Source: Tellurirhabdus bombi (lineage in GTDB: Bacteria > Bacteroidota > Bacteroidia > Cytophagales > Spirosomataceae). Taken from it: a stretch of DNA of 64,000 nt. Every line of letters begins with the position of its first letter. Within the stretch, counting starts at the first letter, position 1. Below the pieces are notes generated by a model. It did not search any database and was not told the DNA's origin. It saw only the letters and a list, made by a program, of their open reading frames with translations. The position numbers and the translations under genes were made by a program. Below, piece by piece: positions 41,002-49,744 of this stretch. The stretch lies in assembly GCF_021484805.1 (NCBI RefSeq), contig NZ_CP090557.1, positions 248,001 to 312,000 on the forward strand. The letters run 5' to 3'.

Positions 41002-42567
41002 TTAGCGATTCGCTTCCATAGCGGGCGCTTTTACCGGAATTTTCGGGTCACGCATGGCGGCGTTGTAAACAAACGAAGCCACAACCGTCGCGGCCTGTTT
41101 CAGGTCGTCGGCCAGCAGGTGATCGTAGGAGTCCATGTTGGTATGGTGCGTGCGGGTGCTGTATTCGATGGCATCCTGAATAAAGCCAAAACCGGCCAGG
41201 CCTACGCGGTCGAAGGAAACGTGATCGGTCCCTCCGCTGCTGCGGCTGGCCACCGTCGTAGCGCCCAAATCTTTAAGCGGCTCTAACCACTGCGCGAAAA
41301 TTGCGCCGGCAGCTTTGTTATCCTGGTTATAGATTCCCCGGATTTTTCCCGTTCCGTTGTCCACGTTGAAATAAGCCGACAACTGCTCGCCTTCTTTCGT
41401 CAGTTTCGCGGATCCTTTCTCAACCAGATGGTTGGTAACATAGTTTTTAGATCCGTGCAGGCCCTGCTCTTCACCGCTCCACAAGGCAATCCGAATGGTC
41501 CGGCGTGGCTTCACGTTCAGGGTTTTTAGAATGCGCACGGCCTCCATCATAATGGCAGAACCCGCCGCGTTGTCGGTAGCGCCCGTCGAAGCATGCCACG
41601 AATCAAGGTGGGCACCCAACATCACTACTTCACTCTTTAGCTTTGGATCAGTACCCGGAATTTCGGCCAGGACGTTGTAGCCTTTTGTGTCTGCCGAATG
41701 AAACTTTGTCTTTACATCCACTTCCAGTCTCACCGGCACTTTAGCCTTCATCAACCGGCACAACGACAGATAATCTTCTACCGCAATGTTAATGTCCGCC
41801 AGGTTGTCGTTGTTATTTCCTGAAGCATTGGCATAATCGCCGCTTACAAATAGCGTTCCGTCTACACTGTTCTGCGTTGTTGTCAGAATCGCCACGGCAC
41901 CTTCCTGCTTCGCTACTTTCCGCATTTTCTGGTTGAACGCATTCCGAGCGCGCATGGACTGAATCATGGTCCGGTACGTTGAATCGTTCCCGCGACCACG
42001 GCCACCAGAAGCGCTTTCCTCCTTCGCCATTTTCAAAAGCTCTTCCTCCGTAAACCGCGAAGCGTCGGCTTTATACGTTGGCCGAATCGTATACGTTTGA
42101 TCAATCAGGATAACTTTATTTTTGAGTTTGCTGCGGTAGGATTCCAGAGAAGTCGTATCCGTTTCGGTAATAAAGAAAATTTCAGCTTGTGACAATTTAT
42201 CCGTGTTGCCGCTCCACGCTCTGGGCATGGCAATAATTTGTTTGTAGTAAGGGGCTGTCATTGCCAGGTAGCAACGTTCTACCTCCCAGCCTTTACCCCA
42301 CTCACCCCACGATTCCAGACGAGCATTCTGCAAGCCCCACTCAGTCAGCTTTCCTTTGCTCCAGTTGGCGGCTTTCATAAAGCCCGGCCCCTGCAACCGT
42401 GGCCCGTTTACATCGGTTAGGTAGAAAGCAATATCCATTACTTTAGAGCGGTTTAGCCCTTCTTCCCGAATCTTCTGAGTCATTGCGGCATCCAGCTTTT
42501 CCTGCTGCGCAAAAGAAACCGAAGCCATGCTGGTCATCAGGCCTAAAAGAAATAATCGTTTGTTCAT
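41002..42567 (-). CDS. Secreted M28 family zinc aminopeptidase with PA domain
   Basis: A 521-residue exported protein (signal peptide ending in ASVSFAQ). An inserted PA domain (about 130-285) precedes the peptidase core. Metal-binding residues occur in VMLGAHLDSWHASTGATDNA (His and Asp), in LWSGEEQGLHGS (catalytic Glu and metal Glu) and in YFNVDNGTGKI, with a later His in TRTHHTNMDSYDHL. It hydrolyses N-terminal residues from peptides outside the inner membrane. It is monocistronic with its own terminator. Confidence 0.93.
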   Translation of the reverse strand: MNKRLFLLGLMTSMASVSFAQQEKLDAAMTQKIREEGLNRSKVMDIAFYLTDVNGPRLQGPGFMKAANWSKGKLTEWGLQNARLESWGEWGKGWEVERCYLAMTAPYYKQIIAMPRAWSGNTDKLSQAEIFFITETDTTSLESYRSKLKNKVILIDQTYTIRPTYKADASRFTEEELLKMAKEESASGGRGRGNDSTYRTMIQSMRARNAFNQKMRKVAKQEGAVAILTTTQNSVDGTLFVSGDYANASGNNNDNLADINIAVEDYLSLCRLMKAKVPVRLEVDVKTKFHSADTKGYNVLAEIPGTDPKLKSEVVMLGAHLDSWHASTGATDNAAGSAIMMEAVRILKTLNVKPRRTIRIALWSGEEQGLHGSKNYVTNHLVEKGSAKLTKEGEQLSAYFNVDNGTGKIRGIYNQDNKAAGAIFAQWLEPLKDLGATTVASRSSGGTDHVSFDRVGLAGFGFIQDAIEYSTRTHHTNMDSYDHLLADDLKQAATVVASFVYNAAMRDPKIPVKAPAMEANR

Positions 42568-42661
42568 GAAAGTGATTGGTTAAGATAAAAACACGCTAAA
42601 ATAACAAATTTTATAACTGTTTCAGGCCATTAGGCAACTTAACTGGCGAATCCAGTTTTTC

Positions 42662-44038
42662 CTAAAAATCGCCGCCCAGCGCCCGCAGCAGAGCAACCGT
42701 CTGGAGAGCCTCCTGGCCGCGCAGTTGCACAAAAGTCTGCTCCGAAGCCAGAATGGTCCGTTGCGCGTCCAGCACTTCCAGATACGTTGTTAAGCCCCGC
42801 ACGTAGAGTTCACGGTTATAGCGCTCCGTTTCCCGGGCCAGCGTCAGTGCCTGCGCCTGGGCATCCAGTTGCAAGCGTAGATTTACCAGATTGTCCAGCG
42901 CGACTTCGGCTTCGCGCTGCGCTACCTGAAAGCGTTGTTGGTACGTCGCCTGCGACGTTGTCAATTGCTGGTTGGCTAAGGCCACATTCTGGCGGTTCCG
43001 CCCCCCTTCAAACAGGGGAATCAACGCGTTGGCTCCTAACAGGTACGTAAAGCTACCCGGCAAAAGCAAGGGGCCAATCTGTCCGGAAATCGTTCCTAAT
43101 GAGCCATTTAGAGCTAGCCGGGGCATGCGGGCAGCCCGCGCTACGCTGACGTTTGCACCAGCCGCCTGGTTTTGCCGCTCTGCCGATTGCAGATCAGGCC
43201 GACGGCGCAGCAAATCAGCCGAAATAGCGGTGAACGGAACTACAGGCCAGGCAGTAGGCAGGTCGCTTTTTTCAAGCAAAAAGGTAGCGGGCTCGAGAGC
43301 AAGCAGTTGGGCCAGACCGTTGACCAGTTCAGCCCGGACACGTTCCAGCGCCTGAATTTGGGTTCGCAAGTTGGCTAAATCGGTCTGGGCGCGTAAAACA
43401 TCGAGCCGGTTCACCAGTCCTGCCTTATACCGGCTTTCAATAATGGACACGGTTGTATCACGGCTGTTGATGTTGCGCCGAAAGATAATTTGCTCTGCGT
43501 CGTTTGAACGAATTTGCCAGTACAGGCGGGCAATTTCTGAAGCAACAATAAGCCGAACGGCCCGAAAATCGGCTTCGATTGCCTGCGCCTGGTAGCTATT
43601 TACCGCAATGGTATTGCGTATCCGTTTGAACAAATCGAGTTCGTAGCTAGCATCGACAGGTAGCACCTGGAAGGTATTGAGTTGAAAACGCTGCCGCTGC
43701 GCATCACTTACCGTGGCCAGCTGAAACGGACGGTTCGGTGCCAGACTCTGGGTAGTTGCACTAATCCCCGACCGAACCGATGGCTGTAAGAAAGATTCGG
43801 CAATGCGCACGCGTCTACGAGCCTCCTCGATCCGGCTAATGGCAATTTTCACATCTGCATTCTCGCGCACCCCCTGGCTGATCAATGAATCAAGCGTTGG
43901 ATCGTTGAACCGATGCCAGCCTTGTAAATCAATTGATTGTGCTCGCCCAATTGAATATGTAAATGCATAAAAGCATGCCAATAAACAACAATGTATTGTA
44001 ACCGATTTTACTAAACGACAATAGACTTTACTATTCAT
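42662..44038 (-). CDS. TolC/NodT family outer-membrane efflux protein
   Basis: A 458-residue outer-membrane channel subunit. After a signal peptide (residues 1-33, ending near GRAQS) come two repeated OEP domains with the usual long helices, for example SRIEEARRRVRIAESFL and the mirrored ALDNLVNLRLQLDAQAQALT, and RRRPDLQSAERQNQAAGANV, a hallmark of NodT-type proteins. It should trimerise and connect to a periplasmic adaptor and inner-membrane pump, but neither is in the window, so it is an orphan here. Confidence 0.9.
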   Translation of the reverse strand: MNSKVYCRLVKSVTIHCCLLACFYAFTYSIGRAQSIDLQGWHRFNDPTLDSLISQGVRENADVKIAISRIEEARRRVRIAESFLQPSVRSGISATTQSLAPNRPFQLATVSDAQRQRFQLNTFQVLPVDASYELDLFKRIRNTIAVNSYQAQAIEADFRAVRLIVASEIARLYWQIRSNDAEQIIFRRNINSRDTTVSIIESRYKAGLVNRLDVLRAQTDLANLRTQIQALERVRAELVNGLAQLLALEPATFLLEKSDLPTAWPVVPFTAISADLLRRRPDLQSAERQNQAAGANVSVARAARMPRLALNGSLGTISGQIGPLLLPGSFTYLLGANALIPLFEGGRNRQNVALANQQLTTSQATYQQRFQVAQREAEVALDNLVNLRLQLDAQAQALTLARETERYNRELYVRGLTTYLEVLDAQRTILASEQTFVQLRGQEALQTVALLRALGGDF

Positions 44039-44468
44039 TGTGCAGTAATTATAAGGTGTTTCTGCGTTGTTTGAGCACTCTCTGTCTTTTTGCTATTCTG
44101 AGAGACGACCGAATTGTAGATTCTTAGCCGTGCTCCGAAAACTACTTATTGTTCTGACTAGCTGAGTATTTGACTATAAATAGTACTACTTAAAGAATGA
44201 ATCAGAGACAGGTATTATTTCTTAAGTACAGTGAAAATGCTTAATCATCAATTCTTTTCTAACAAAAATAATACTTAAATCCCTGATTTATCCTTGTAAA
44301 AAGTCACGATTTAATTGTCTGTTTTTAATATAAATCTGTTAAATGCAGGTTATCCAGCAAAACAGCCAGTTGATTAGTTAGTCTTAACCATAAATTCAAA
44401 AGCTTCAGTTGCTTTTAAGAAACTGAATATGTAAATCGCATTTATTTAAACTAAATAAAAATAGATAA
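44039..44468. other. Long AT-rich region between the TolC-type gene and azurin
   Basis: A 430-base divergent region, noticeably richer in A and T than the surroundings, with no ORF of interest, no RNA gene that I can recognise, and no clear TTTG/TAnnTTTG pair. Its length suggests regulatory content for azurin or the efflux gene. Confidence 0.4.
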
Positions 44469-44942
44469 ATGAAAAATGTTCAGTTTTGTGTATTGCTGGT
44501 GGCTGTCTTGTTAGGGGTATCATTCATATCCTCAATGCCTACTTTTGCTCAGTCTGGGGCCAAAGGGACGGCAGTGCTGACCCTAACAGGTAATGATGCC
44601 ATGCAGTTTGACAAGAAAGAATTGAAAGTAAAAGCGGGGCAAAAAGTGAAATTAACCCTGAAGCATGTGGGCAAGTTTGCTAAAATGGCGATGGGTCACA
44701 ATTTCGTCTTGCTAAAGCCAGGGGTTGATATCGCTGAATTTGCCTCTAAAGCCAACTCGGCTAAGGATAATGAATACATTCCTAAGTCTGAAGCGGCTAA
44801 AATTATCGCCCACACTAAATTACTGGGTGGCGGCGAAAGTGATACAATTGAATTTACAGCGCCAAAAAAAGGAACCTACCGTTACATCTGTAGCTTTCCT
44901 GGTCACTATGGCCTGATGCAGGGCAAATTTGTTGTGGAGTAA
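44469..44942 (+). CDS. azu: Azurin (blue copper protein)
   Basis: A 157-residue periplasmic electron carrier. Signal peptide ends in MPTFAQ. Copper ligands are His in MGHNFVLL, and Cys, His and Met in CSFPGHYGLM; the disulphide and strand pattern (MQFDKKELKVKAGQKVKLTL) matches azurins. Expected role is transfer of electrons between respiratory or stress-response redox partners. A strong terminator follows. It is preceded by a long AT-rich gap with unknown control. Confidence 0.95.
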   Translation: MKNVQFCVLLVAVLLGVSFISSMPTFAQSGAKGTAVLTLTGNDAMQFDKKELKVKAGQKVKLTLKHVGKFAKMAMGHNFVLLKPGVDIAEFASKANSAKDNEYIPKSEAAKIIAHTKLLGGGESDTIEFTAPKKGTYRYICSFPGHYGLMQGKFVVE

Positions 44943-44995
44943 TCCGCCCCTAAGCCTGAAGAAGTGCATCTTTCGATTTAGAAGCCTTATAAAAT

Positions 44996-45029
44996 CAAAA
45001 AGCCCCGATGGACGTTCATCGGGGCTTTT
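44996..45029 (+). terminator. Terminator after azurin
   Basis: AGCCCCGATG and CATCGGGGCT form a perfect 10-bp stem with a six-base loop and are followed by TTTT. Confidence 0.92.
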
Positions 45030-45188
45030 GCATTAACAACATCTATAAAACGCCGACCACGGTTGATTTGTTTCCTACTTGAAAAATAAGTGCATTATTT
45101 TTCAAATTATATCTTCAAATGAGAAAACTGGGAACAATAGTTGCAATTGACTTAACTTACATGGCTATTTAATCTCCATTTTACTAGT

Positions 45189-45806
45189 ATGCCTTTTCTT
45201 GTTCTTGATATCGAAATGACGGGCCCTGAACCCGATTGGAATGAAATTATTCAGATTGGAGCGGTTCTCTTCGACGATGACTGGACCGAAAAAGGCCAAT
45301 ACCTGACGAATGTTTACCCAGAAAACGAAGAAGCGTTTTCGAGCTCTTCTGAAAAAATACACAACCTTTCCTTGCAGGACCTAGAGGATGCGCCCATGAT
45401 TTATGATGTCTTGCCAGAGCTGGAAGACTGGATACTTACGCAATTGAACATCCGTTTGCCAGCCGGCCAACTGGACAAAACGCCTTACCTGCGCCACGTA
45501 GTTATTTGCGGACAGAGCGTGATCAACGACATCAACTTCCTACGCGAAGCCTACCGCCTGGAAAAAATGAAATGGCCTTATTCACGTACGCTCGTCGATT
45601 TACACACGTTAGGCTATTTCATGTTCCGTATTTTACAGAAAAATAGTAAAACCGCGCCAAAGGGGCTTAGTTTGAAAGCCATTGCCGGTTATTTCGGTTT
45701 TGAGCGGGAAGGCGACTACCACAACGCGCTGGAAGATGCCGTCTTGACGGCTAAATGCCTCAAGGAAGTTTTCAAGCTCGGCGATGGCATGAAATTATCC
45801 ATCTAA
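45189..45806 (+). CDS. DEDDh-type 3'-5' exonuclease
   Basis: A 205-residue exonuclease. Exo I is FLVLDIEMTGPEPDW (Asp and Glu), Exo II includes SVINDINFLREA, and Exo III is YHNALEDAVLTAKCL (His and Asp), the complete DEDDh set. It could act on RNA (oligoribonuclease-like) or DNA (polymerase epsilon-like). Its stop overlaps the stop of the convergent kinase gene by 4 nt. Confidence 0.88.
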   Translation: MPFLVLDIEMTGPEPDWNEIIQIGAVLFDDDWTEKGQYLTNVYPENEEAFSSSSEKIHNLSLQDLEDAPMIYDVLPELEDWILTQLNIRLPAGQLDKTPYLRHVVICGQSVINDINFLREAYRLEKMKWPYSRTLVDLHTLGYFMFRILQKNSKTAPKGLSLKAIAGYFGFEREGDYHNALEDAVLTAKCLKEVFKLGDGMKLSI

Positions 45807-46333
45807 TTGGACACGTCTACCAAGAGCTGGTCAATCTGGGTGGTTACGGTCGTCCATCTTTCTTCCCAGTTACCAGAAATCAGAATATAGGGAATTTGCC
45901 GCTCGGTGAGCCCTTCTTTGAACTTCAGAAAAATTTCTTCCCGGCGGTGTCCCAGGTCGCGCAGCCCATCCGCGATCCAGGGCACGTCAATATCCAGCAA
46001 AAAATAAAGGTCGTAGATCAGTCGCTGCTGTAATTCATCCAGTATTTCAGGGGCTTTTCCCAGATAAATCTCCGCGTATAATTGCGTGGTAATGACGTCT
46101 GTATCGCAGATGAGCACCCGATTTGCCTGCGGAATGGCTGCTACAACGGCTTCGGTTTGCGCATGGCCAATACGGACGTAATCATCGGGGGTTAAGTCGT
46201 TCGACGTAATCAGGTCGCGAGCCACTTCAGGCACAAAAATTGTCTTGTAATGAGCGGCCAGCCTTTTAGCCAGCGTCGTTTTTCCAACGCTTTCCGGTCC
46301 GTATAAACAAACCAGTTTTACATCGTTTCTCAT
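45803..46333 (-). CDS. NadR-like nicotinamide riboside kinase (AAA/P-loop)
   Basis: A 176-residue P-loop kinase matching the ribosylnicotinamide kinase half of NadR: Walker A in YGPESVGKTTLAKRL, then VPEVARDLITS and VLICDTDVITTQLYAEIY. It should phosphorylate nicotinamide riboside to NMN. It overlaps pnuC by 4 nt on the same strand, the transporter for that substrate. The NMN adenylyltransferase and repressor parts of full NadR are absent. Confidence 0.88.
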   Translation of the reverse strand: MRNDVKLVCLYGPESVGKTTLAKRLAAHYKTIFVPEVARDLITSNDLTPDDYVRIGHAQTEAVVAAIPQANRVLICDTDVITTQLYAEIYLGKAPEILDELQQRLIYDLYFLLDIDVPWIADGLRDLGHRREEIFLKFKEGLTERQIPYILISGNWEERWTTVTTQIDQLLVDVSN

Positions 46334-46998
46334 GAAGTAACGTGGCGATAACTGCGGTATTCGCGCGTAAAATTATAAGCCCCAACTAAAGCGATAAGGC
46401 AATAAACGGCATACTCGATGCCCACCACTTTAACGCCTTTTACAAAATACATGTACGCACTGATCAGGTCAACCAGCAGCCAGACATACCAGGTTTCTAC
46501 TTTCTTCTGAATGAGCAGAAAGGTTGCTACAATGCTCATCACCGACGTGAACGAATCCAGGTAAGGGAAAGCGCTGGGCATATTGAAAAGGAGCGGAAAC
46601 CATTCGTGCAGCCGTCCGGCGCTGTACCCAAACAGAACGGTAGCCAAACCGCCAGTTACCAGAATGACCAAAAAATTATTGGTTGATAACTGGCTTACTT
46701 TCAACTCCTGTTGCTGGTCTTCCTGCCCCTTTTGAGGATGCGACCACTTCCACCAGCCCATCAGGTTAGTAATGAAAAAGAAAATTTGCAGAAACATGTC
46801 CGGATACAGCTGTATCTGGTAAAAGAGAAAAAAGAAAATCACGGTGGCCAGACACCCGATGGGCCAACTCCAGATATCCGCCCTGGCTGACAGCCAGGTG
46901 GCTACGGCACCAACCGTTGTCCCGAAGAACTCAATATAGCTCATGGGATAGCCCAGCACCGTGAAAAAAATCGTATTGATATCGAACAATTCCTTCAT
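46330..46998 (-). CDS. pnuC: Nicotinamide riboside transporter PnuC
   Basis: A 222-residue membrane protein with seven helices and the family features FFFITNLMGWWKWSHP, YLDSFTSVMSIVATFLL and WYVWLLVDLISAYMYFVKG. It moves nicotinamide riboside by facilitated diffusion; trapping by the kinase drives uptake. It overlaps both neighbours (4 nt with the kinase and 1 nt with exonuclease III). Confidence 0.94.
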   Translation of the reverse strand: MKELFDINTIFFTVLGYPMSYIEFFGTTVGAVATWLSARADIWSWPIGCLATVIFFFLFYQIQLYPDMFLQIFFFITNLMGWWKWSHPQKGQEDQQQELKVSQLSTNNFLVILVTGGLATVLFGYSAGRLHEWFPLLFNMPSAFPYLDSFTSVMSIVATFLLIQKKVETWYVWLLVDLISAYMYFVKGVKVVGIEYAVYCLIALVGAYNFTREYRSYRHVTS

Positions 46999-47762
46999 CA
47001 GACGGCCAGTTCAAGGTAAACCGGCCCGTGATCAGAGTGAACAATATCGGGGTAATGTCCGGCGGCAATAATGTTGTCTTTTAAGTTATCGGTAGCGGCA
47101 ATATAATCAATGCGCCAGCCTTTGTTATTGGCCCGCGCTCCAACGCGGTAGCTCCACCAACTGTATTCTATCTTGTCAGGGTTTTTATACCGAAACGTAT
47201 CGACAAAACCGCTGGCAAACCATTTGGTCATCCAGGCGCGTTCTTCGGGGAGAAACCCTGTCGTATACTTGTTTCGCACCGGATCATGGATATCCCGTTC
47301 CGTATGAGCAATGTTGTAATCGCCGACAACAATAACTTTCGGGCGGGTTTTTCGTAATTCCTGTACGTAATCAAAAAAATCGTCCAGAAACTGCATTTTG
47401 ACCTTTTGCCGAACCTCACCCGTCGTACCGGATGGAAAATAACAATTAAGGAGCGTTAGATCGGCGAAATCAGTACGAAGAATCCGACCTTCGCAGTCAT
47501 AATGCGCTAGACCGCAGCCATAAACAGCGTGACTGGAAGCAATTTTGGAAAACGTAGCGACGCCGCTATACCCTTTCTTTTCGGCAGCGTGCCAGTGGTA
47601 ATGATACCCCAGCTTCTCAAAAGGGGCCAGATCCACCACATCGTGCGTTGCCTTTACTTCCTGAAAACAAAGCATGTCAAAATGGTGCACACTCAGCCAG
47701 TCAATTAGCCCTTTGCTTATGGCTGAGCGAATTCCATTGACGTTATAAGTAAGAATTTTCAA
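46998..47762 (-). CDS. xth: Exodeoxyribonuclease III
   Basis: A 254-residue AP endonuclease/exonuclease of the Xth family. Motifs: ILTYNVNGIRSAISKG, MLCFQEVKAT, VVGDYNIAHTERDIHD, YSWWSYR, and the final VHSDHGPVYLEL with the catalytic Asp-His. It repairs abasic sites. It heads the transcript that continues into pnuC and the kinase, an arrangement without an obvious functional link. Confidence 0.94.
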   Translation of the reverse strand: MKILTYNVNGIRSAISKGLIDWLSVHHFDMLCFQEVKATHDVVDLAPFEKLGYHYHWHAAEKKGYSGVATFSKIASSHAVYGCGLAHYDCEGRILRTDFADLTLLNCYFPSGTTGEVRQKVKMQFLDDFFDYVQELRKTRPKVIVVGDYNIAHTERDIHDPVRNKYTTGFLPEERAWMTKWFASGFVDTFRYKNPDKIEYSWWSYRVGARANNKGWRIDYIAATDNLKDNIIAAGHYPDIVHSDHGPVYLELAV

Positions 47763-47792
47763 TGTCTGTGTTGTCTAAATCTGCATAAAACT

Positions 47793-47824
47793 AAAAAGGA
47801 CCCGGCAAAAGCAGTGTCCTTTTT
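47793..47824 (-). terminator. Terminator after the NupG-type permease gene
   Basis: AAAAAGGAC and GTCCTTTTT pair around a 14-base loop; the stem ends in T tracts on both strands. Confidence 0.75.
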
Positions 47825-47846
47825 AGTCGATTTAACTCGTTAATGT

Positions 47847-49067
47847 TTACAAAGGCCCTGCCACGGGTTCGTGCTCCAGCGACTTAGTCTGCTTTTTATC
47901 AGTAAACATCAGCATGAATACTACCAGTACCACAGCGGCTATTCCGGCTGGAACGAGCCAGATGCTGGTCCAGTCCTTAACGCCGTTGACCGTATAAAAG
48001 TCCGCTATGAGGCCGGAAATTTTCGAACCGATTCCCAGGCCGATGCCATACGTAGCAATGGTAATCAATCCCTGCGCCGATGAGCGAATCCGCTCGCCCG
48101 CCCGACTATCGGTATAAATTTGCCCCGTTACAAAGAAGAAGTCATAGCAAACGCCGTGCAGCAGAATGGCAATATAAAACATCCACTCACCCGCGCCCGC
48201 ATCGCCGTAGCCGAACAAAAAGAAGCGCATAATCCAGGCAATCAAGCCCACAATCAACATTTTCTTCACACCCAAACGCGCATAAGCCAGCGGCAGTAAT
48301 AACATAAAGAAGAATTCAGAAGCCTGCCCAAGCGACATTTTATTTTCGACATTCGTCATGCCCGAATCCGTCAGCGCGGGGTTGGCCATCGCGTAATAAA
48401 AAGACAGTGGAATACAGATTAGTACTGACGACAAAAAGAAGATGGCGAATGAACGATCTTTAAAGAGTTTGAGGGCGTCCAGACCCAGAATCTGGCCAAT
48501 TGAAGCGCTGCTGCTGGATTTCGGAGGCGTATCAGGCAGGGTAAATGCGAAAAGACCCAGCGCCAGGGCTGATCCCATCGCTATCTGAAAAATCGTTACT
48601 TTATCACCTACGTTCAGGTAACCCACAATGTTCGTCACCACGATCCAGGCCACTGTTCCCAGCACCCGAATACCGGGGAAATCGCGTTCCGGGTTGTCGA
48701 TATGCTGTAGCGCGATGGAGTTCGTCAACGACATAGACGGAGCAAATGTCAGGCAATAAACCAGAATTAACCAGAAGAAGTCGTCGGGATTATCCGTCTG
48801 GGTTAGGAAAAATAAAATGGCCGCTCCCGCCAGGCTCAAAACGCCCAGCACTTTCTGCGCCGCAAAATAGCGGTCAGCAATAAGGCCAATGAAAAAAGGC
48901 GCTACCAGCATGGCCAGCGAAAAAGCCGTATAAGCATTTCCGACCTGATCGCCCGTGGCGTTCAACTGGGTAAAAAGGTACTTACTCATCTGTCCGTACC
49001 ATGCTCCCCAGGTGAAAAACAGGAGAAACATCATGACAGAAAGTCTAACTCGTTTAGAGAGGTCCAT
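47847..49067 (-). CDS. Nucleoside:H+ symporter, NupG type (MFS)
   Basis: A 406-residue major-facilitator protein with twelve helices, similar to NupG/XapB: MFLLFFTWGAWYGQMSKYLF at the start, FIGLIADRYFAAQKVLG in the loop between helices 2 and 3, and LHGVCYDFFFVTGQIYTDS later. The family imports nucleosides with protons. Its nearness to the nicotinamide riboside kinase and PnuC suggests, but does not show, a role in the uptake of ribosyl compounds. A terminator separates it from exonuclease III. Confidence 0.88.
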   Translation of the reverse strand: MDLSKRVRLSVMMFLLFFTWGAWYGQMSKYLFTQLNATGDQVGNAYTAFSLAMLVAPFFIGLIADRYFAAQKVLGVLSLAGAAILFFLTQTDNPDDFFWLILVYCLTFAPSMSLTNSIALQHIDNPERDFPGIRVLGTVAWIVVTNIVGYLNVGDKVTIFQIAMGSALALGLFAFTLPDTPPKSSSSASIGQILGLDALKLFKDRSFAIFFLSSVLICIPLSFYYAMANPALTDSGMTNVENKMSLGQASEFFFMLLLPLAYARLGVKKMLIVGLIAWIMRFFLFGYGDAGAGEWMFYIAILLHGVCYDFFFVTGQIYTDSRAGERIRSSAQGLITIATYGIGLGIGSKISGLIADFYTVNGVKDWTSIWLVPAGIAAVVLVVFMLMFTDKKQTKSLEHEPVAGPL

Positions 49068-49138
49068 TGATTACATCTAGTTAGGTAATTCGGGTCTTAA
49101 TTTACGGATTTTAGCCTTTTTCGCGACCTATCTACCAA

Positions 49139-49178
49139 CAAAAAAGCCGCCCACGTCGCCAAATGGCCGGACAGCTTT
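49139..49178 (-). terminator. Terminator after the response regulator gene
   Basis: On the minus strand GCTGTCC pairs with GGGCGGC through two G-T pairs, followed by TTTTTT. Confidence 0.65.
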
Positions 49179-49216
49179 AAATATTCCAACAAACACACTA
49201 TGAAAACGTAATCTTC

Positions 49217-49654
49217 CTAAAAAGTCCGTACCATACTTGGCACAGAGACAGTTTTAAACCAATATTGATGCGCTGTAGTCAGCAGTTCTGTCAATTTTGA
49301 GTAGCTACTCGGCTTAGTCATGTAGGAGTTAGCTCCTAGACTATAGCAGTTCCGTATGGCTTCCTCCATGTTCGATCCTGTTAGCATCAGAACCGGAGTT
49401 TGCTTCAGCAGGGCGTGCGAGCGCATTGTTTTTAACACCTCATACCCATCCATGTTCGGCATGTTCAAATCCAGCAGAATAAGGCTGGGCAAATCATCCA
49501 ACTTGGAAGTCAACAGTGTCATCAGTAACTTATCCCCATCTTTAAAAAACGAAAGCTCACAAGTAGGCTGAAGATTTTCAAATACATGCTTGATTAACAG
49601 GCAGTCGTCTTCGTCGTCGTCAGCTACGTATATTTTAAAAGGCTTCCGTTTCAT
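49217..49654 (-). CDS. Single-domain response regulator (CheY-like)
   Basis: A 145-residue receiver domain; ATG 49654 is chosen over 49684 since the receiver begins right after it. D62 (LILLDLNMPNMDG) is the phosphorylation site, acidic residues D12-D14 bind Mg2+, and MLTGS and MTKPSS provide the switch Ser/Thr and Lys. The layout matches Rcp1-like regulators of phytochromes and hybrid systems. No kinase is adjacent; the three kinases of this window have no adjoining regulator, so they may use it or others. Confidence 0.9.
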   Translation of the reverse strand: MKRKPFKIYVADDDEDDCLLIKHVFENLQPTCELSFFKDGDKLLMTLLTSKLDDLPSLILLDLNMPNMDGYEVLKTMRSHALLKQTPVLMLTGSNMEEAIRNCYSLGANSYMTKPSSYSKLTELLTTAHQYWFKTVSVPSMVRTF

Positions 49655-49744
49655 GTGGGCTGTTGGACAGGTTACTGAGAGCAAAATAAGACAATGCTCA
49701 TTAAAACCGCTTAAACTTGACCTTAAAGTAGGATTAAAACAGCA

